A stretch of 64,000 nt of DNA from Pseudomonas lini (GCF_030812475.1 NZ_JAUSSR010000013.1:124001-188000); one strand, 5' to 3'; shown: positions 26,552 through 35,939, counted from the stretch's first letter. Notes: a model not told the origin generated them from the letters alone. Numbers and translations: made by a program.

Positions 26552-27424
26552 TTATACAAGACTCCCACGCACCATCTCCAGAAACGTCGCCACCACCCGC
26601 CGCGAACTCTGCTCGCGCAAGCACACCAATGTCTCGGTCAATCGCCGGGTGCAATCGGTGATCGGCAACGCACACACCCGCGAATCCGCGCCGAACTCGG
26701 CAGCCGATACCACCCCGACGCCGATCCCAACCACCACCGCCTCGCGCGCCGCTTCCCGTCCTTCGACCTGGATCGCCGGGCGGATGCGAAATCCGGCCCG
26801 GGCCATTTCCTCCTCCAGGGTCTGGCGCGTCACCGAGCCGATTTCCCGCAACACCAGCGGAGTGTCGTCCAGGTCCGCCAGGCAGATGGATTCGCGGTCG
26901 GCCCATGGATGGCTACGTGAAACAAACGCCACCATCGGGTCATTACGCAGCGGCAACGAGATCAGCCGCTCGTCGCTGACCTCCCGCCCCAGCAACGCCA
27001 GGTCCGCCTGATAGTTGAACAGGCGAAACAGCGATTCATCGGTATTGCCGGTCTCGATCTTCACGCTGATGCCAGGGTAGCGCTCGCAGAAACGCGCGAT
27101 CTGCGGCAGCACATGCACCGGCGCATCCACCGCCAGAATCAGACTGCCGGTCTGCAGCGCCTGGGAGGCCTGCAGCAACTCCTGCGCCTCGGCCTCAATG
27201 ACAAACAAGCGCTGGGTGACGCTCAACAAGCGCTCGCCCAGATCGGTCAGGCGCACCGAGCGTTTATTGCGGTGGAACAGCAACACCCCAAAGCGCTCTT
27301 CCAGTTTGCGCACTTGGTCGGAAATCGCCGGCTGTGTGAGAAATAGCCGCTCAGCGGCTCGAGTGAAGCTTCCGTGGACGGCCACCGCATGGAAGGCTTT
27401 GAGCTGGGCGTGGGAAACCGACAT
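26552..27424 (-). CDS. second LysR family regulator of the phosphonate region
   Basis: A 290-residue LysR protein from MSVSHAQLKAFHAVAVHGSF; an upstream in-frame start would add six residues. HTH is at about 1-62 (LFLTQPAISDQVRKLEERFG). It is divergent from the MFS transporter gene at 27692, so it likely controls the transporter-oxidoreductase operon. It is clearly similar in layout to the LysR gene at 25451, suggesting an old duplication serving the two halves of the cluster. Confidence 0.9.
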   Translation of the reverse strand: MSVSHAQLKAFHAVAVHGSFTRAAERLFLTQPAISDQVRKLEERFGVLLFHRNKRSVRLTDLGERLLSVTQRLFVIEAEAQELLQASQALQTGSLILAVDAPVHVLPQIARFCERYPGISVKIETGNTDESLFRLFNYQADLALLGREVSDERLISLPLRNDPMVAFVSRSHPWADRESICLADLDDTPLVLREIGSVTRQTLEEEMARAGFRIRPAIQVEGREAAREAVVVGIGVGVVSAAEFGADSRVCALPITDCTRRLTETLVCLREQSSRRVVATFLEMVRGSLV

Positions 27425-27691
27425 CGAAACCTCCAGTAACAAGCTGAGCTTATATTGGAAATACGATAAATCGATTTCACTTATTAATCAGTAATTGTTT
27501 TTATCTACTCCAGCTCCGGTGACTGGTCAGTCGAACAGCATCCGTGGCCATGAGCCTGTGCGTGCGATTGCAGGACTCATCTGACCGGTATCGCCAGAGG
27601 GACGGGGCGATATCGCAGTGCTCAAAAATAAAAACACAGGCGTTTTCTTCCAATTCTGCCGGCACACTCACACCCTGAGGTCAGAACCACA

Positions 27692-29017
27692 ATGAACAAC
27701 CCTATCGGCACCATCAAACGTTGGCGCGTGCAGATCTTCGCGATCACCTGGCTCGCTTACGCTGCGTTCTATTTCACCCGCAAAGCCTTTTCCGTAGCAA
27801 AACTGGGGATCGCCGAGGACCCCGGCTTCACCCTCGACAAAATGGCCATGGCCAACCTCGACGCCATTTACCTGGCCGCTTACGCCATCGGCCAATTCAC
27901 CTGGGGCATCCTCGCCGACCGCTTTGGTCCAAGGGTCGTGGTGCTGGGTGGCTTGCTGATTTCCGCCGCCGCGGCGCTGGTGATGGGCAGCTTCGCGACC
28001 TTGCCGATCTTCGCCACCTGCATGTTGATCCAGGGCCTGGCGCAGTCCACGGGATGGTCGGGCTTGTGCAAGAACATCGGCAGCTTTTTCCCCGCCGAGC
28101 AGCGCGGGCGGGTGCTGGGGCTATGGAGTTCCTGCTACGCCTTCGGCGGCCTGGTGGCTTCGCCGTTCGCCGGCTGGTGGGCCTACACGCTGATCGGTAC
28201 CTGGCACGCGGCGTTCATTTCCAGCGCGGCGGTGGTCGGCCTGGTGGCGGTGCTGTTCTTCATTTTCCAGCGCAACAAACCCGAGGACGTCGGTCTGCCG
28301 GCGGTGGAACCCGAGCCCGAATTGACCGCCGACGAGGCTTACGCGCAAAGCCGGATCAGCGTCCTGGAGCCGCTACGGGAAATCCTGCGCAACCGAACGG
28401 TGCTGGTGTTGGGGCTGGCCTACTTTCTATTGAAACCGGCGCGCTACGCGATCCTGCTCTGGGGCCCGGTGATCGTCTTCGAGCAGATGCCCTCGGTGGG
28501 CAAGGTCGGCGCGGCGATCATTCCGACCGCGTTCGAACTGGCCGGATTGCTTGGGCCGATCCTGCTGGGCCTGGCCTCGGACAAACTGTTCGGCGCCCGG
28601 CGCATGCCAGCCTGCGTGATCAGTCTGCTGGCGCTGACCGTATCCCTGGCGCTGTTCATGGGCGCGTTGCACACCGGCAGCGTGATGCTGGTGGTCGCTT
28701 TGTTGTTCGTCATGGGCCTGACCTTGTACGGACCCGACTCCATGATCAGTGGCGCGGCCGCCATCGATTTCGGCACCGCCAAGGCGGGCGCCACCGCCGC
28801 CGGATTCGTCAATGGCTGCGGCTCGGTCGGGGCGATTCTCGGTGGATTGCTGCCGGGCTACTTCGATTCCGTCACCGTATTCATCGTCTTCGCCGGCTGC
28901 GCGATGTTCTCCGCGCTGGTGTTGATCCCGCACTGGAACAGCCGCCCGGCTGCCCTGCTTGCCGAAAGTGTAAACGTGCCGAATCGGCCGATGAGCGTAA
29001 AACCCCTGCGTACATAA
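27692..29017 (+). CDS. MFS transporter, organophosphate antiporter (OPA) type
   Basis: A 441-residue protein with about 12 membrane segments. The start (RWRVQIFAITWLAYAAFYFTR) and the RGRVLGLWSSCYAFGG loop are those of the GlpT/UhpC-like OPA group, which exchange organophosphates for phosphate. In this setting uptake of 2-aminoethylphosphonate or a related phosphonate is the natural inference. It is followed after 10 bp by the flavin oxidoreductase gene, so the pair form one operon. The 265-bp gap upstream has no gene. Confidence 0.88.
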   Translation: MNNPIGTIKRWRVQIFAITWLAYAAFYFTRKAFSVAKLGIAEDPGFTLDKMAMANLDAIYLAAYAIGQFTWGILADRFGPRVVVLGGLLISAAAALVMGSFATLPIFATCMLIQGLAQSTGWSGLCKNIGSFFPAEQRGRVLGLWSSCYAFGGLVASPFAGWWAYTLIGTWHAAFISSAAVVGLVAVLFFIFQRNKPEDVGLPAVEPEPELTADEAYAQSRISVLEPLREILRNRTVLVLGLAYFLLKPARYAILLWGPVIVFEQMPSVGKVGAAIIPTAFELAGLLGPILLGLASDKLFGARRMPACVISLLALTVSLALFMGALHTGSVMLVVALLFVMGLTLYGPDSMISGAAAIDFGTAKAGATAAGFVNGCGSVGAILGGLLPGYFDSVTVFIVFAGCAMFSALVLIPHWNSRPAALLAESVNVPNRPMSVKPLRT

Positions 29018-29027
29018 GGATTGACCC

Positions 29028-30419
29028 ATGAGACCTTTCTGGCTGGAACAGGCGCTGGCAGCCGAGTCCTGCGCGCCGTGCGAACCCTTGCCGGGTGACA
29101 CCCGCACCGATGTCTGCATTGTCGGCGGTGGCTACACCGGGTTGTGGACCGCAATCATGCTCAAGCAACAGAATCCCGAACTCGATGTGCTGCTGATCGA
29201 GGCGGACATTTGTGGAGCGGGCGCCAGTGGCCGCAACGGTGGCTGCGCGCTGTCGTGGTCGGCGAAATATTTCACCCTGCAAAGGTTGTTCGGCGTCGAA
29301 GAAGCGGTGCGTCTGGTCAAGGAATCCGAGCGCAGCATCTACGCCATCGGTACGTTCTGCGAACAGTACGGCGTGGATGCCGACTACCGCCTCGACGGTA
29401 CGCTCTACACCGCCACCAACCGTGCTCAATGCGGTTCGACCGACGCGGTGATCGCGGCGCTGGAGCGCAACGGCATCAACTCGTTCGCCCAGCGACCGGT
29501 GGCGGATGTGCAACGCATGGCCGGCTCCGGCAAACACCTGGAAGGCTGGTTCTCGCCGGCCGCCGCCAGTGTGCAGCCGGGCAAACTGGTGCGCGGCCTG
29601 CGTCGGGTCGCCTTGCAACTGGGGGTGAGAATTCACGAGCGCACTGCCATGACCGGGCTGCAGGAGGGCCGCCCGGCGGTCATTCAAACTGCCAACGGCA
29701 GCGTCCGCGCCGACCGGGTGGTGCTGGCGATGAATGCCTGGATGGCCCGGGCATTCCCGCAATTCGAGCGCAGCGTGGCGATTGTTTCCAGCGACATGGC
29801 AATCACCGAACCGCGGCCGGACCTGCTCGACGAGATAGGTCTGACCAGCGGAGTCACGGTGCTCGATTCGCGGATTTTCGTGCACTACTACCACAACACC
29901 CCGGACGGCCGGATCATGCTCGGCAAGGGCGGCAACACCTTCGCCTATGGTGGACGGATGTTGCCGGTGTTCGATCAGCCATCGCCCTATGCCGGTCTGT
30001 TGAGGCACAGCTTGAACGAGTTCTTCCCGGCGTTTGCCGAGGTGAACATCGAGGCGACCTGGAACGGTCCCTCGGATCGCTCGGTGACGGGCTTGCCGTT
30101 CTTCGGCCAGATGAGCGCCAGCGGCAATGTGTTCTACGGTTTCGGTTATTCCGGCAGCGGGGTCGGCCCCTGTCATATGGGCGGGCAGATTCTCGCCTCG
30201 ATGGTCCAGGGGCTGGACAATGCCTGGACCCGCTCGCCGCTGGTCAACGGTCCGTTGGGCTTTTTTCCGCCGGAGCCGATCCGTTATCTCGGCTCACTGC
30301 TGGTGCGCAACGCCATCCGCCGCAAGGAGCGCGCCGAGGATCACGGGCGCCGGCCCCGACACCTCGACGTGCGCCTGGCGAAGTTCGCCGCGGCGGCGGG
30401 CAAGGCCGACAAGGGCTGA
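29028..30419 (+). CDS. FAD-dependent aminophosphonate oxidoreductase-like protein
   Basis: A 463-residue DAO-family flavoprotein. The FAD-binding motif is IVGGGYTGLWTA (about residues 30-42), followed by EADICGAGASGRNGG, and the C-terminal GFGYSGSGVGPCHMGG binds the flavin. The family includes putative aminophosphonate oxidoreductases that sit next to phn genes. Given the phnWX neighbourhood, it may oxidise N-alkylated or otherwise modified aminoethylphosphonate to feed PhnW. The exact substrate cannot be read from sequence. Confidence 0.8.
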   Translation: MRPFWLEQALAAESCAPCEPLPGDTRTDVCIVGGGYTGLWTAIMLKQQNPELDVLLIEADICGAGASGRNGGCALSWSAKYFTLQRLFGVEEAVRLVKESERSIYAIGTFCEQYGVDADYRLDGTLYTATNRAQCGSTDAVIAALERNGINSFAQRPVADVQRMAGSGKHLEGWFSPAAASVQPGKLVRGLRRVALQLGVRIHERTAMTGLQEGRPAVIQTANGSVRADRVVLAMNAWMARAFPQFERSVAIVSSDMAITEPRPDLLDEIGLTSGVTVLDSRIFVHYYHNTPDGRIMLGKGGNTFAYGGRMLPVFDQPSPYAGLLRHSLNEFFPAFAEVNIEATWNGPSDRSVTGLPFFGQMSASGNVFYGFGYSGSGVGPCHMGGQILASMVQGLDNAWTRSPLVNGPLGFFPPEPIRYLGSLLVRNAIRRKERAEDHGRRPRHLDVRLAKFAAAAGKADKG

Positions 30420-30422
30420 GCA

Positions 30423-31838
30423 TCAGGGCGTGAGGTCCGAGCGATTCACCAGCCAGTCAAGCAGCAAGCGGGTGTCGTTGCGCGGTTCGCGGGGGCGGGC
30501 AGGTTCAGGCGGGTGAATCTGTCCCAGGCCGACACACAGCACCGGCCGGTCCGGATCGCTGTCGAGAAAACTGATGAACACCTCGCTGCCGGCCTTCGGC
30601 AGTTGGCCGGGATCGATCCAGCCGTGGGGCGTTGTCACGGCGAGCGGCAGCCAGAGGCCGACGGATTCCTCCGGATCGGCGTGCGTCGTGGGCCACAGCC
30701 TGACCTGGATCCGGCCGCGATCGTCCAGCGCCGGCGGTTGCCCGGTCGGGCCCAGCACTTGGGCCGGCTGATAGCCCGGAATGCTGGGCCTGGGCTGTTT
30801 GAACGCCGGGCGGAATTCCGTCGACCAGGGAATGGCACTGAACTGATTGCGATACATCAGGGCATTGCTGTCCCGGGCCGGATTCGAAGGCTGGCGCCCC
30901 TGGTGGCGAGTCTCGATGAGCAGCCATTGATCGTTGAAGCAAGCGAGCGGATGCTCCGTCACCTGCACGATCCGCGCGCTGCGCAGGGCCACGTGATCGC
31001 TGTGACCATGAATCTGCTGCTGCAGGCATCGCAGGCGCTGCAACTGTCGACGGCTGCGTTGATCCTGCTCGGGATCAGGCCTGGCCATCCTCGGCGCTGT
31101 CTTGCCGAAGGCATGGTTGGCCGCGCCATCGCCGGCGTTCTGCGCGCCCCGGTTGCTGGCATCCCTTCGCGGGTGCGAGGGCAGGGCGTCATGGCGCTGG
31201 AACAACTCACTGATCGCCGGCCGCGCAGTGTCCAGCGCAGCGTTCGCCTGGAACGGCGTCAGCAGCGGCTCCTGGGGGAAACTCAGGCAGTCGTCGGCCA
31301 ACACCAGCACATGACCGTCATACTGATGCTCGAAGTGGTAGTGAATGCCTTCTTCCTCGCACAGGCGCTGCAGCAACGCCAGGTCGCTCTCCTCGTACTG
31401 GATGCAAAACGGCCGCGATGGATAGTGCCCGTTCGCCAGCTCGAAGCGATAGCTGTCGGCGGGCAGGTCATGGTCCTCCAGAAGCTGGCGCAAGATCATT
31501 GGCACACTGAGGTCATGGAATACCCGGCGCCGGCCATTGCGATCCAGTGCCTGCAGGTAGGGCACCATCACCACGTTGTAACCGACCCGGTATGCGCCCC
31601 GGTATTCGCGACTGACGCTGTGGAGGATGCCGTGAAAGCCCTGGCCATGCCCCAGGCTGAGGAACAGCGGCTGTTGCAACAACTGATCGAAGGGCATGGC
31701 CGGCGGCAGGCCGATCACCTCGACCTCGAATCGATAGGGCTGGTTGAGGGCTTCATGTCCGCTGAACTGCACCACCTGAAAACTCAAATCGTCCTCGAGC
31801 AGTGTCAGGGTGAAGGGGCTTTCGTTGTCGTTGAGCAT
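30423..31838 (-). CDS. short orphan VgrG (T6SS spike protein)
   Basis: A 471-residue VgrG-like protein from MLNDNESPFTLTLLEDDLSF; an in-frame start 16 codons upstream would extend it. The gp27-like domain spans about 1-390 (SREYRGAYRVGYNVVMVPYL; LALLQRLCEEEGIHYHFEH) and a gp5 OB-fold is visible near 395-455 (GRIQVRLWP ... SEVFISFLDSDPDRPVL). The beta-helix spike is absent, and residues 225-300 read unusually for the family. No effector or T6SS structural gene is adjacent. It is either a minimal spike or a decaying copy. Confidence 0.8.
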   Translation of the reverse strand: MLNDNESPFTLTLLEDDLSFQVVQFSGHEALNQPYRFEVEVIGLPPAMPFDQLLQQPLFLSLGHGQGFHGILHSVSREYRGAYRVGYNVVMVPYLQALDRNGRRRVFHDLSVPMILRQLLEDHDLPADSYRFELANGHYPSRPFCIQYEESDLALLQRLCEEEGIHYHFEHQYDGHVLVLADDCLSFPQEPLLTPFQANAALDTARPAISELFQRHDALPSHPRRDASNRGAQNAGDGAANHAFGKTAPRMARPDPEQDQRSRRQLQRLRCLQQQIHGHSDHVALRSARIVQVTEHPLACFNDQWLLIETRHQGRQPSNPARDSNALMYRNQFSAIPWSTEFRPAFKQPRPSIPGYQPAQVLGPTGQPPALDDRGRIQVRLWPTTHADPEESVGLWLPLAVTTPHGWIDPGQLPKAGSEVFISFLDSDPDRPVLCVGLGQIHPPEPARPREPRNDTRLLLDWLVNRSDLTP

Positions 31839-32068
31839 CGAATGCGCTTCCGCCATGGAATACAGGCGCAGAGGGTACGAAACCACGGCCCCTTTTAGTC
31901 ACCGCAAATCGACGATTCAGAAACGCCCTACAAACACCGGTGAAGATGTCGATTCATGGCCCGATCGAGCAGGTGGATTTTTTGGTCGATTGCCAACTTT
32001 AGGCCGTATAAACTTGCGCAAAGCGTCGGCCAATAGATGTCTCGGCGCCACAGATAAGAGAGTGAGTA

Positions 32069-32773
32069 ATGGGCGCACAGTGGAAGGTTAAACACAAAGA
32101 AGCGGCATCCAACGCCAAGGGCAAGATCTTCGGCAAACTGGTGAAAGAAATCACCATTGCTGCCCGCAACGGTGCCGATACTGCCACCAACGCACACCTG
32201 CGTCTGGTGGTCGAGCAGGCCAAGAAAGCTTCGATGCCCAAGGAAACCCTGGATCGCGCGATCAAGAAAGGCGCGGGCCTGTTGGGCGAAACCGTGCAAT
32301 ACCATCGCGTGACCTATGAAGGCTTCGCCCCGCATCAGGTGCCGCTGATCGTTGAATGCGTGACCGACAACATCAACCGCACCGTCGCTGAAATCCGCGT
32401 CGCGTTCCGCAAGGGCCAGCTCGGCGCTTCCGGTTCGGTGGCCTGGGACTTCAACCACGTCGGCATGATCGAGGCCTCCCCGAACACCCCGGACGCCGAT
32501 CCGGAAATGGCCGCCATCGAAGCCGGCGCCCAGGATTTCGAGCCGGGTGAAGACGGCGCGACCCTGTTCCTGACCGAGCCTGCGGACCTGGACGCGGTCC
32601 AGAAAGCACTGCCGGATCACGGCTTCACGGTATTGTCGGCCAAGCTGGGCTATCAGCCGAAGAACCCGGTCAGCGGCCTCAGCGACGAGCAGATGGCCGA
32701 AGTCGAGGCATTCCTCGAAGGCCTGGACAACCATGATGATGTGCAGGACATGTTTGTCGGGTTGGCGGGCTGA
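32069..32773 (+). CDS. YebC/PmpR family protein (YeeN-like)
   Basis: A 234-residue YebC-family protein, MGAQWKVKHKEAASNAKGKI at the start. The N-terminal helical region and the later GASGSVAWDF signature are diagnostic. The family was long called a transcriptional regulator; more recent work links YebC proteins to translation at proline-rich stretches. The copy is of the YeeN-like kind, not the one beside ruvC. It is monocistronic. Confidence 0.9.
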   Translation: MGAQWKVKHKEAASNAKGKIFGKLVKEITIAARNGADTATNAHLRLVVEQAKKASMPKETLDRAIKKGAGLLGETVQYHRVTYEGFAPHQVPLIVECVTDNINRTVAEIRVAFRKGQLGASGSVAWDFNHVGMIEASPNTPDADPEMAAIEAGAQDFEPGEDGATLFLTEPADLDAVQKALPDHGFTVLSAKLGYQPKNPVSGLSDEQMAEVEAFLEGLDNHDDVQDMFVGLAG

Positions 32774-32823
32774 CGATCAAAAGATCGCAGCCTGCGGCAG
32801 CTCCTGCAGGTGTACACAAAACC

Positions 32824-33012
32824 CCGTAGGAGCGAGCCTGCTCGCGAAAAACCCGAGAGCGCCGCGTTTATCCTGTAAGTACGCGTCATCGTTAACGACC
32901 ATCGTCGGAACGCCGCCCGGAGCAAGCTCGCTCCCACAGGGCGTGGAGCGTCGTTCACATACCTGCGTTCCACCGCTGACTCCTGTGGGAGCGAGCTTGC
33001 TCGCGAAGGGGC
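32824..33012. repeat. REP cluster
   Basis: A REPIN (GTAGGAGCGAGCCTGCTCGC near 32826 to an inverse ending at 32940) plus a single REP at 32982-33012 separate convergent genes. Confidence 0.88.
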
Positions 33013-33037
33013 CAGCAGCCACACCTGACAATACTGA

Positions 33038-34162
33038 TCAGCCCACTCCCCTCACTTTCACCAACTGCCCCAACCGACTCCGCGTGCGCGCCAGATCGAT
33101 CGCATCACCTCCCAGGCTTTCCTGCAACGAACGCTGCCCCAACAACACCAGATGCTTGTCCTGATCGTACAAAACATCCACCAGATTGATAAACCGCTGC
33201 TGGGCCGCAATCGAACAATCGGCGAGATCGGGCAGTTCATCGATAACCCAGTGGTCGAAACGCCGGCACAGCTCCAGGTAATCCATGACCGCCGTGGGGT
33301 GGTCGCACAGGTCGCCAAAGGTAAAACCAACGGTTCGTCCTTCACAGAATCGGGCCGGCAGGTGCCGTGTGCCGACGGGCAGCGCAATGGCGGGAGCGTC
33401 CGGCTCGGGCAGGTTCAAGGCCTGACGTTGCGCCAGCGTGGCTGGCCAGACGTAATGGCCCTGGGTAAACAGTTGCTGGGCGTGGGTTCGCGCCTGACTC
33501 CGATAGTCGTGCGGGCCGCCGACCTCCATGACCTGCATCCGCGCGTTGATCAGGTCGATCACCGGTTTGAAGCGCGCATGGTACAGCGGGTTGGGCAGCA
33601 AGCCTTCGGGTGGGTAATTGGAGGTGACCATCAGCAGGATGCCCCGGTGGAACAGCGCCTTGAACAGCCGCGCGATGAGCATCGCGTCGCCAATGTCGTG
33701 AACGTGAAACTCGTCGAAACACAGTACCCGGCAGTCGAGCAGCAGCTCATCGAGGGTGGCCGCCAGCGCATCGGGCTGATCGCGATGACGGAACATGCCT
33801 TGATGCAATTGCGCAAAGAACTGATGGAAGTGCAGGCGCTGTTTTTCCGCGATAGGCAGGGCCTGGAAGAAACCGTCGAGCAGCCAGCTCTTGCCGCGTC
33901 CTACAGCGCCATGCAGATACAGACCGGGCAACGTGCGCGCCGATGAACCGGGCAACGTCGAGGCGCGCTGCGCCATGCAGTCGATCACTCGCTGCTGACT
34001 ATGGCTGAGGGTGTAGCCCTGGGCATGCGCCTTGCGGTGAAAGTAGTCGTGGATGACACGACCGGTTGCGGTACCGCCAGCTGACGATACCTTGCCAAAC
34101 AGGCGGCGCAGTACAGGCCAGCCTGGTTTGAGTCGCGAACGGTTGGGCGGTCGAACAGCCAC
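33038..34162 (-). CDS. zapE: AFG1/ZapE-like ATPase
   Basis: A 374-residue P-loop ATPase with Walker A GAVGRGKSW near residue 85 and Walker B CFDEFHVHDIGDAM, followed by TSNYPPEGLLPNPL, the AFG1/ZapE family pattern. E. coli ZapE associates with the division ring under stress; yeast Afg1 acts with proteases. An N-terminal basic leader (PPNRSRLKPGWPVLRRLFG) precedes the domain and the true start could be downstream. REP elements flank it on both sides. Confidence 0.9.
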   Translation of the reverse strand: MAVRPPNRSRLKPGWPVLRRLFGKVSSAGGTATGRVIHDYFHRKAHAQGYTLSHSQQRVIDCMAQRASTLPGSSARTLPGLYLHGAVGRGKSWLLDGFFQALPIAEKQRLHFHQFFAQLHQGMFRHRDQPDALAATLDELLLDCRVLCFDEFHVHDIGDAMLIARLFKALFHRGILLMVTSNYPPEGLLPNPLYHARFKPVIDLINARMQVMEVGGPHDYRSQARTHAQQLFTQGHYVWPATLAQRQALNLPEPDAPAIALPVGTRHLPARFCEGRTVGFTFGDLCDHPTAVMDYLELCRRFDHWVIDELPDLADCSIAAQQRFINLVDVLYDQDKHLVLLGQRSLQESLGGDAIDLARTRSRLGQLVKVRGVG

Positions 34163-34258
34163 TGTGATGTCACCCCGAAATGGTCAGCCCGGCTCCCCCG
34201 AGCGGCGGCGTAGTTTAACCAAAGGGCGAACAACCCGACCACCGCACCGCACGCAAAC

Positions 34259-34429
34259 CCTGTAGGCGCTGGCTTGTCGAATCGCCGCATCGCAGCGAAG
34301 GCGGTCCGTCCACCGCAGCATCGCCTGAGCCGTACGCAGATCCTGTAGGAGCTGGCTTGCCAGCGAAGGCGGCCTCGAGCCATGTATCGCCTATGCAGAC
34401 GCCTTCGCCGGCAAGCCGGCTCCTACAGG
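34259..34429. repeat. REP cluster including the long-loop variant
   Basis: A long-loop REP (GTAGGCGCTGGCTTGTCGAA...CGCAGCGAAGGCGG) at 34262, then a REPIN of GGAGCTGGCTTGCCAGCGAA and CGCCGGCAAGCCGGCTCCTA. Confidence 0.88.
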
Positions 34430-34525
34430 GTTCGGCGTTTTTTGCAATCAAGCTGTACGCAGGTGACTGTGTTTGGCGTTGACCACCATTCAGCGAGTTG
34501 CCGGCGATCCGGTAGGAGCAGGCGC

Positions 34526-35278
34526 TCAGAACCTCACGGTCTGCCTGAGCATCTGCGCTGCCGGCGTATCACTTGGGCTGACCATCGCATAGTTATACCC
34601 ACCCCCCGACCAATACTCCGCCTGCAGCTCGCCATCGCTGCGACTGCCCCGGGGCAGCAGGAAGTTTTTCGGTCCCGGCGGCCGCACGTAAAAGCTGATC
34701 TTGTGCCCACCCCGATCCTCATACACCACCATCGCCGCCGGCCCTTGTTCGGTGCTGAGCAAGCGTCCGCTGGCCGGTTTGAAACCCGCGGTCGAGAGGT
34801 CAGGCAAGCGCTGGGCCCGGGTGAAATAGCGGTCGAGCCAGCCCTGCATGTCGCCGTCGTCGCCGGCTTTGTAGTCCGCCGGCAAAATGCCTTGCTGGGC
34901 AATCAGGCGATAAGCTTGCAGGGCATCCGTCATCGGCAGCGGGACTCCGACCAGGGTCATCTCCCGCGCCTGCCAACCGCTGAACCCGCCGACGCTGACC
35001 GCGATCAACAACACCGCGGCGCTCGCCAGGTGACGACGGGATTGCCGTGTGCGGCGCTGGCGAATCAGTACCGGATCGAGGTCCGGGTTGGCTGGCCGCT
35101 GCAAGGCGCCGCTCAGGGCGGCGCGCAATTGTTGGGCATCCTGTTGCCAGGCCCGTACCTGGGCCGCCACTTCGGCGTCGCCGGCCAGAAAGGTCTCCAC
35201 CTGACGTCGCTCGTCATCGCTCAATTGGTGGTCGACATAGGCGTGCAGGTCCCGCTCGCTTGGGGGCATGCTGATCAT
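34526..35278 (-). CDS. anti-sigma factor (membrane)
   Basis: A 250-residue protein: N-terminal cytosolic region with a zinc-less anti-sigma-like helical part (DLHAYVDHQLSDDERRQVE), one transmembrane helix near 85-105 (LASAAVLLIAVSVGGFSGW) and an extracytoplasmic domain. Its ATG overlaps the sigma gene stop in ATGA, so translation is coupled and stoichiometry is likely kept. It should hold the ECF sigma factor inactive until an envelope signal arrives. No HXXXCXXC redox motif is visible, so a simple ZAS-type oxidation sensor is unlikely. Confidence 0.88.
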   Translation of the reverse strand: MISMPPSERDLHAYVDHQLSDDERRQVETFLAGDAEVAAQVRAWQQDAQQLRAALSGALQRPANPDLDPVLIRQRRTRQSRRHLASAAVLLIAVSVGGFSGWQAREMTLVGVPLPMTDALQAYRLIAQQGILPADYKAGDDGDMQGWLDRYFTRAQRLPDLSTAGFKPASGRLLSTEQGPAAMVVYEDRGGHKISFYVRPPGPKNFLLPRGSRSDGELQAEYWSGGGYNYAMVSPSDTPAAQMLRQTVRF

Positions 35279-35781
35279 TTGAGTCTCCGCAGGGAAGGAC
35301 GGGCGATTTCGCCATCGCTGAGTTCGCGCAAGGCCTGGCGCGCCCGGGACAGGCGCGACATCACGGTCCCGACGGGCACGTCGAGGATCCCGGCGACCTC
35401 CTTGTAGCTCAAACCCTCGACCGAGACCCAGAGCAGCAGCGCGCGTTGTTCGGTATTGAGCTGATCGAAGGCCTGCAAGGTCGATTGCGCGATCACCGTG
35501 CGCTCGACCGAGGGCTGCGCGTCATCGCGCCCAGTAAAGAATTCGAGCATCCGCGCATACCGCCGGGAGCGCCGGTGTGCATCAAGAAACTGCCGATACA
35601 GTATCGAAAACAACCAGGCGCGCAGGTCGCCCTCGGGACGTTTGTTGCCCCAGCTCGACAGCGCGCGCTCCAGGCATGCCTGCACCAGATCGTCGGCGCT
35701 GCTGGGATTGCGCGTCAACGACAAGGCGAACCGGCGCAATCTGGGAATGATTTCTCTGAGCTGTTCGTCGATATCGTTCAT
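35275..35781 (-). CDS. ECF sigma factor
   Basis: A 168-residue sigma-70 family protein with region 2 (about 10-80, DLVQACLERAL ... LRAWLFSILYRQFLD) and region 4 HTH (about 105-160, LLLWVSVEGLSYKEVAGILD). It is encoded with its anti-sigma factor and faces the catalase-like gene. An ECF-type promoter (GGAAT, 16 bp, CGTC) stands just upstream, which implies autoregulation. Confidence 0.93.
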   Translation of the reverse strand: MNDIDEQLREIIPRLRRFALSLTRNPSSADDLVQACLERALSSWGNKRPEGDLRAWLFSILYRQFLDAHRRSRRYARMLEFFTGRDDAQPSVERTVIAQSTLQAFDQLNTEQRALLLWVSVEGLSYKEVAGILDVPVGTVMSRLSRARQALRELSDGEIARPSLRRLK

Positions 35782-35817
35782 GAAGTTCGCACCAGTCTCT
35801 ACGCTGTGTACCAGGAA

Positions 35818-35842
35818 GACGTCCGGCGCCCGAGGTTATTCC
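35818..35842 (-). promoter_or_regulatory. ECF promoter of the sigma/anti-sigma operon
   Basis: On the minus strand GGAATAACC leads, after 16 bp from GGAAT, to CGTC, about 37 bp upstream of the sigma start. Same elements and spacing as the promoter facing the catalase gene. Confidence 0.75.
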
Positions 35843-35870
35843 ACGTCGGAAAAAATAAACACCGGGCCAT

Positions 35871-35895
35871 GGAATAAACCTGCACCGGGTGCGTC
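35871..35895 (+). promoter_or_regulatory. ECF promoter of the catalase-like/b561 operon
   Basis: GGAATAAACC, 16 bp from GGAAT to CGTC, then 44 bp to the catalase start. The near-identity to the opposing promoter makes both likely targets of the adjacent ECF sigma factor. Confidence 0.75.
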
Positions 35896-35939
35896 TGCCT
35901 GATTCTTCTCACTTGTGGCCGCTGGCCCAGGAGTCTTTC

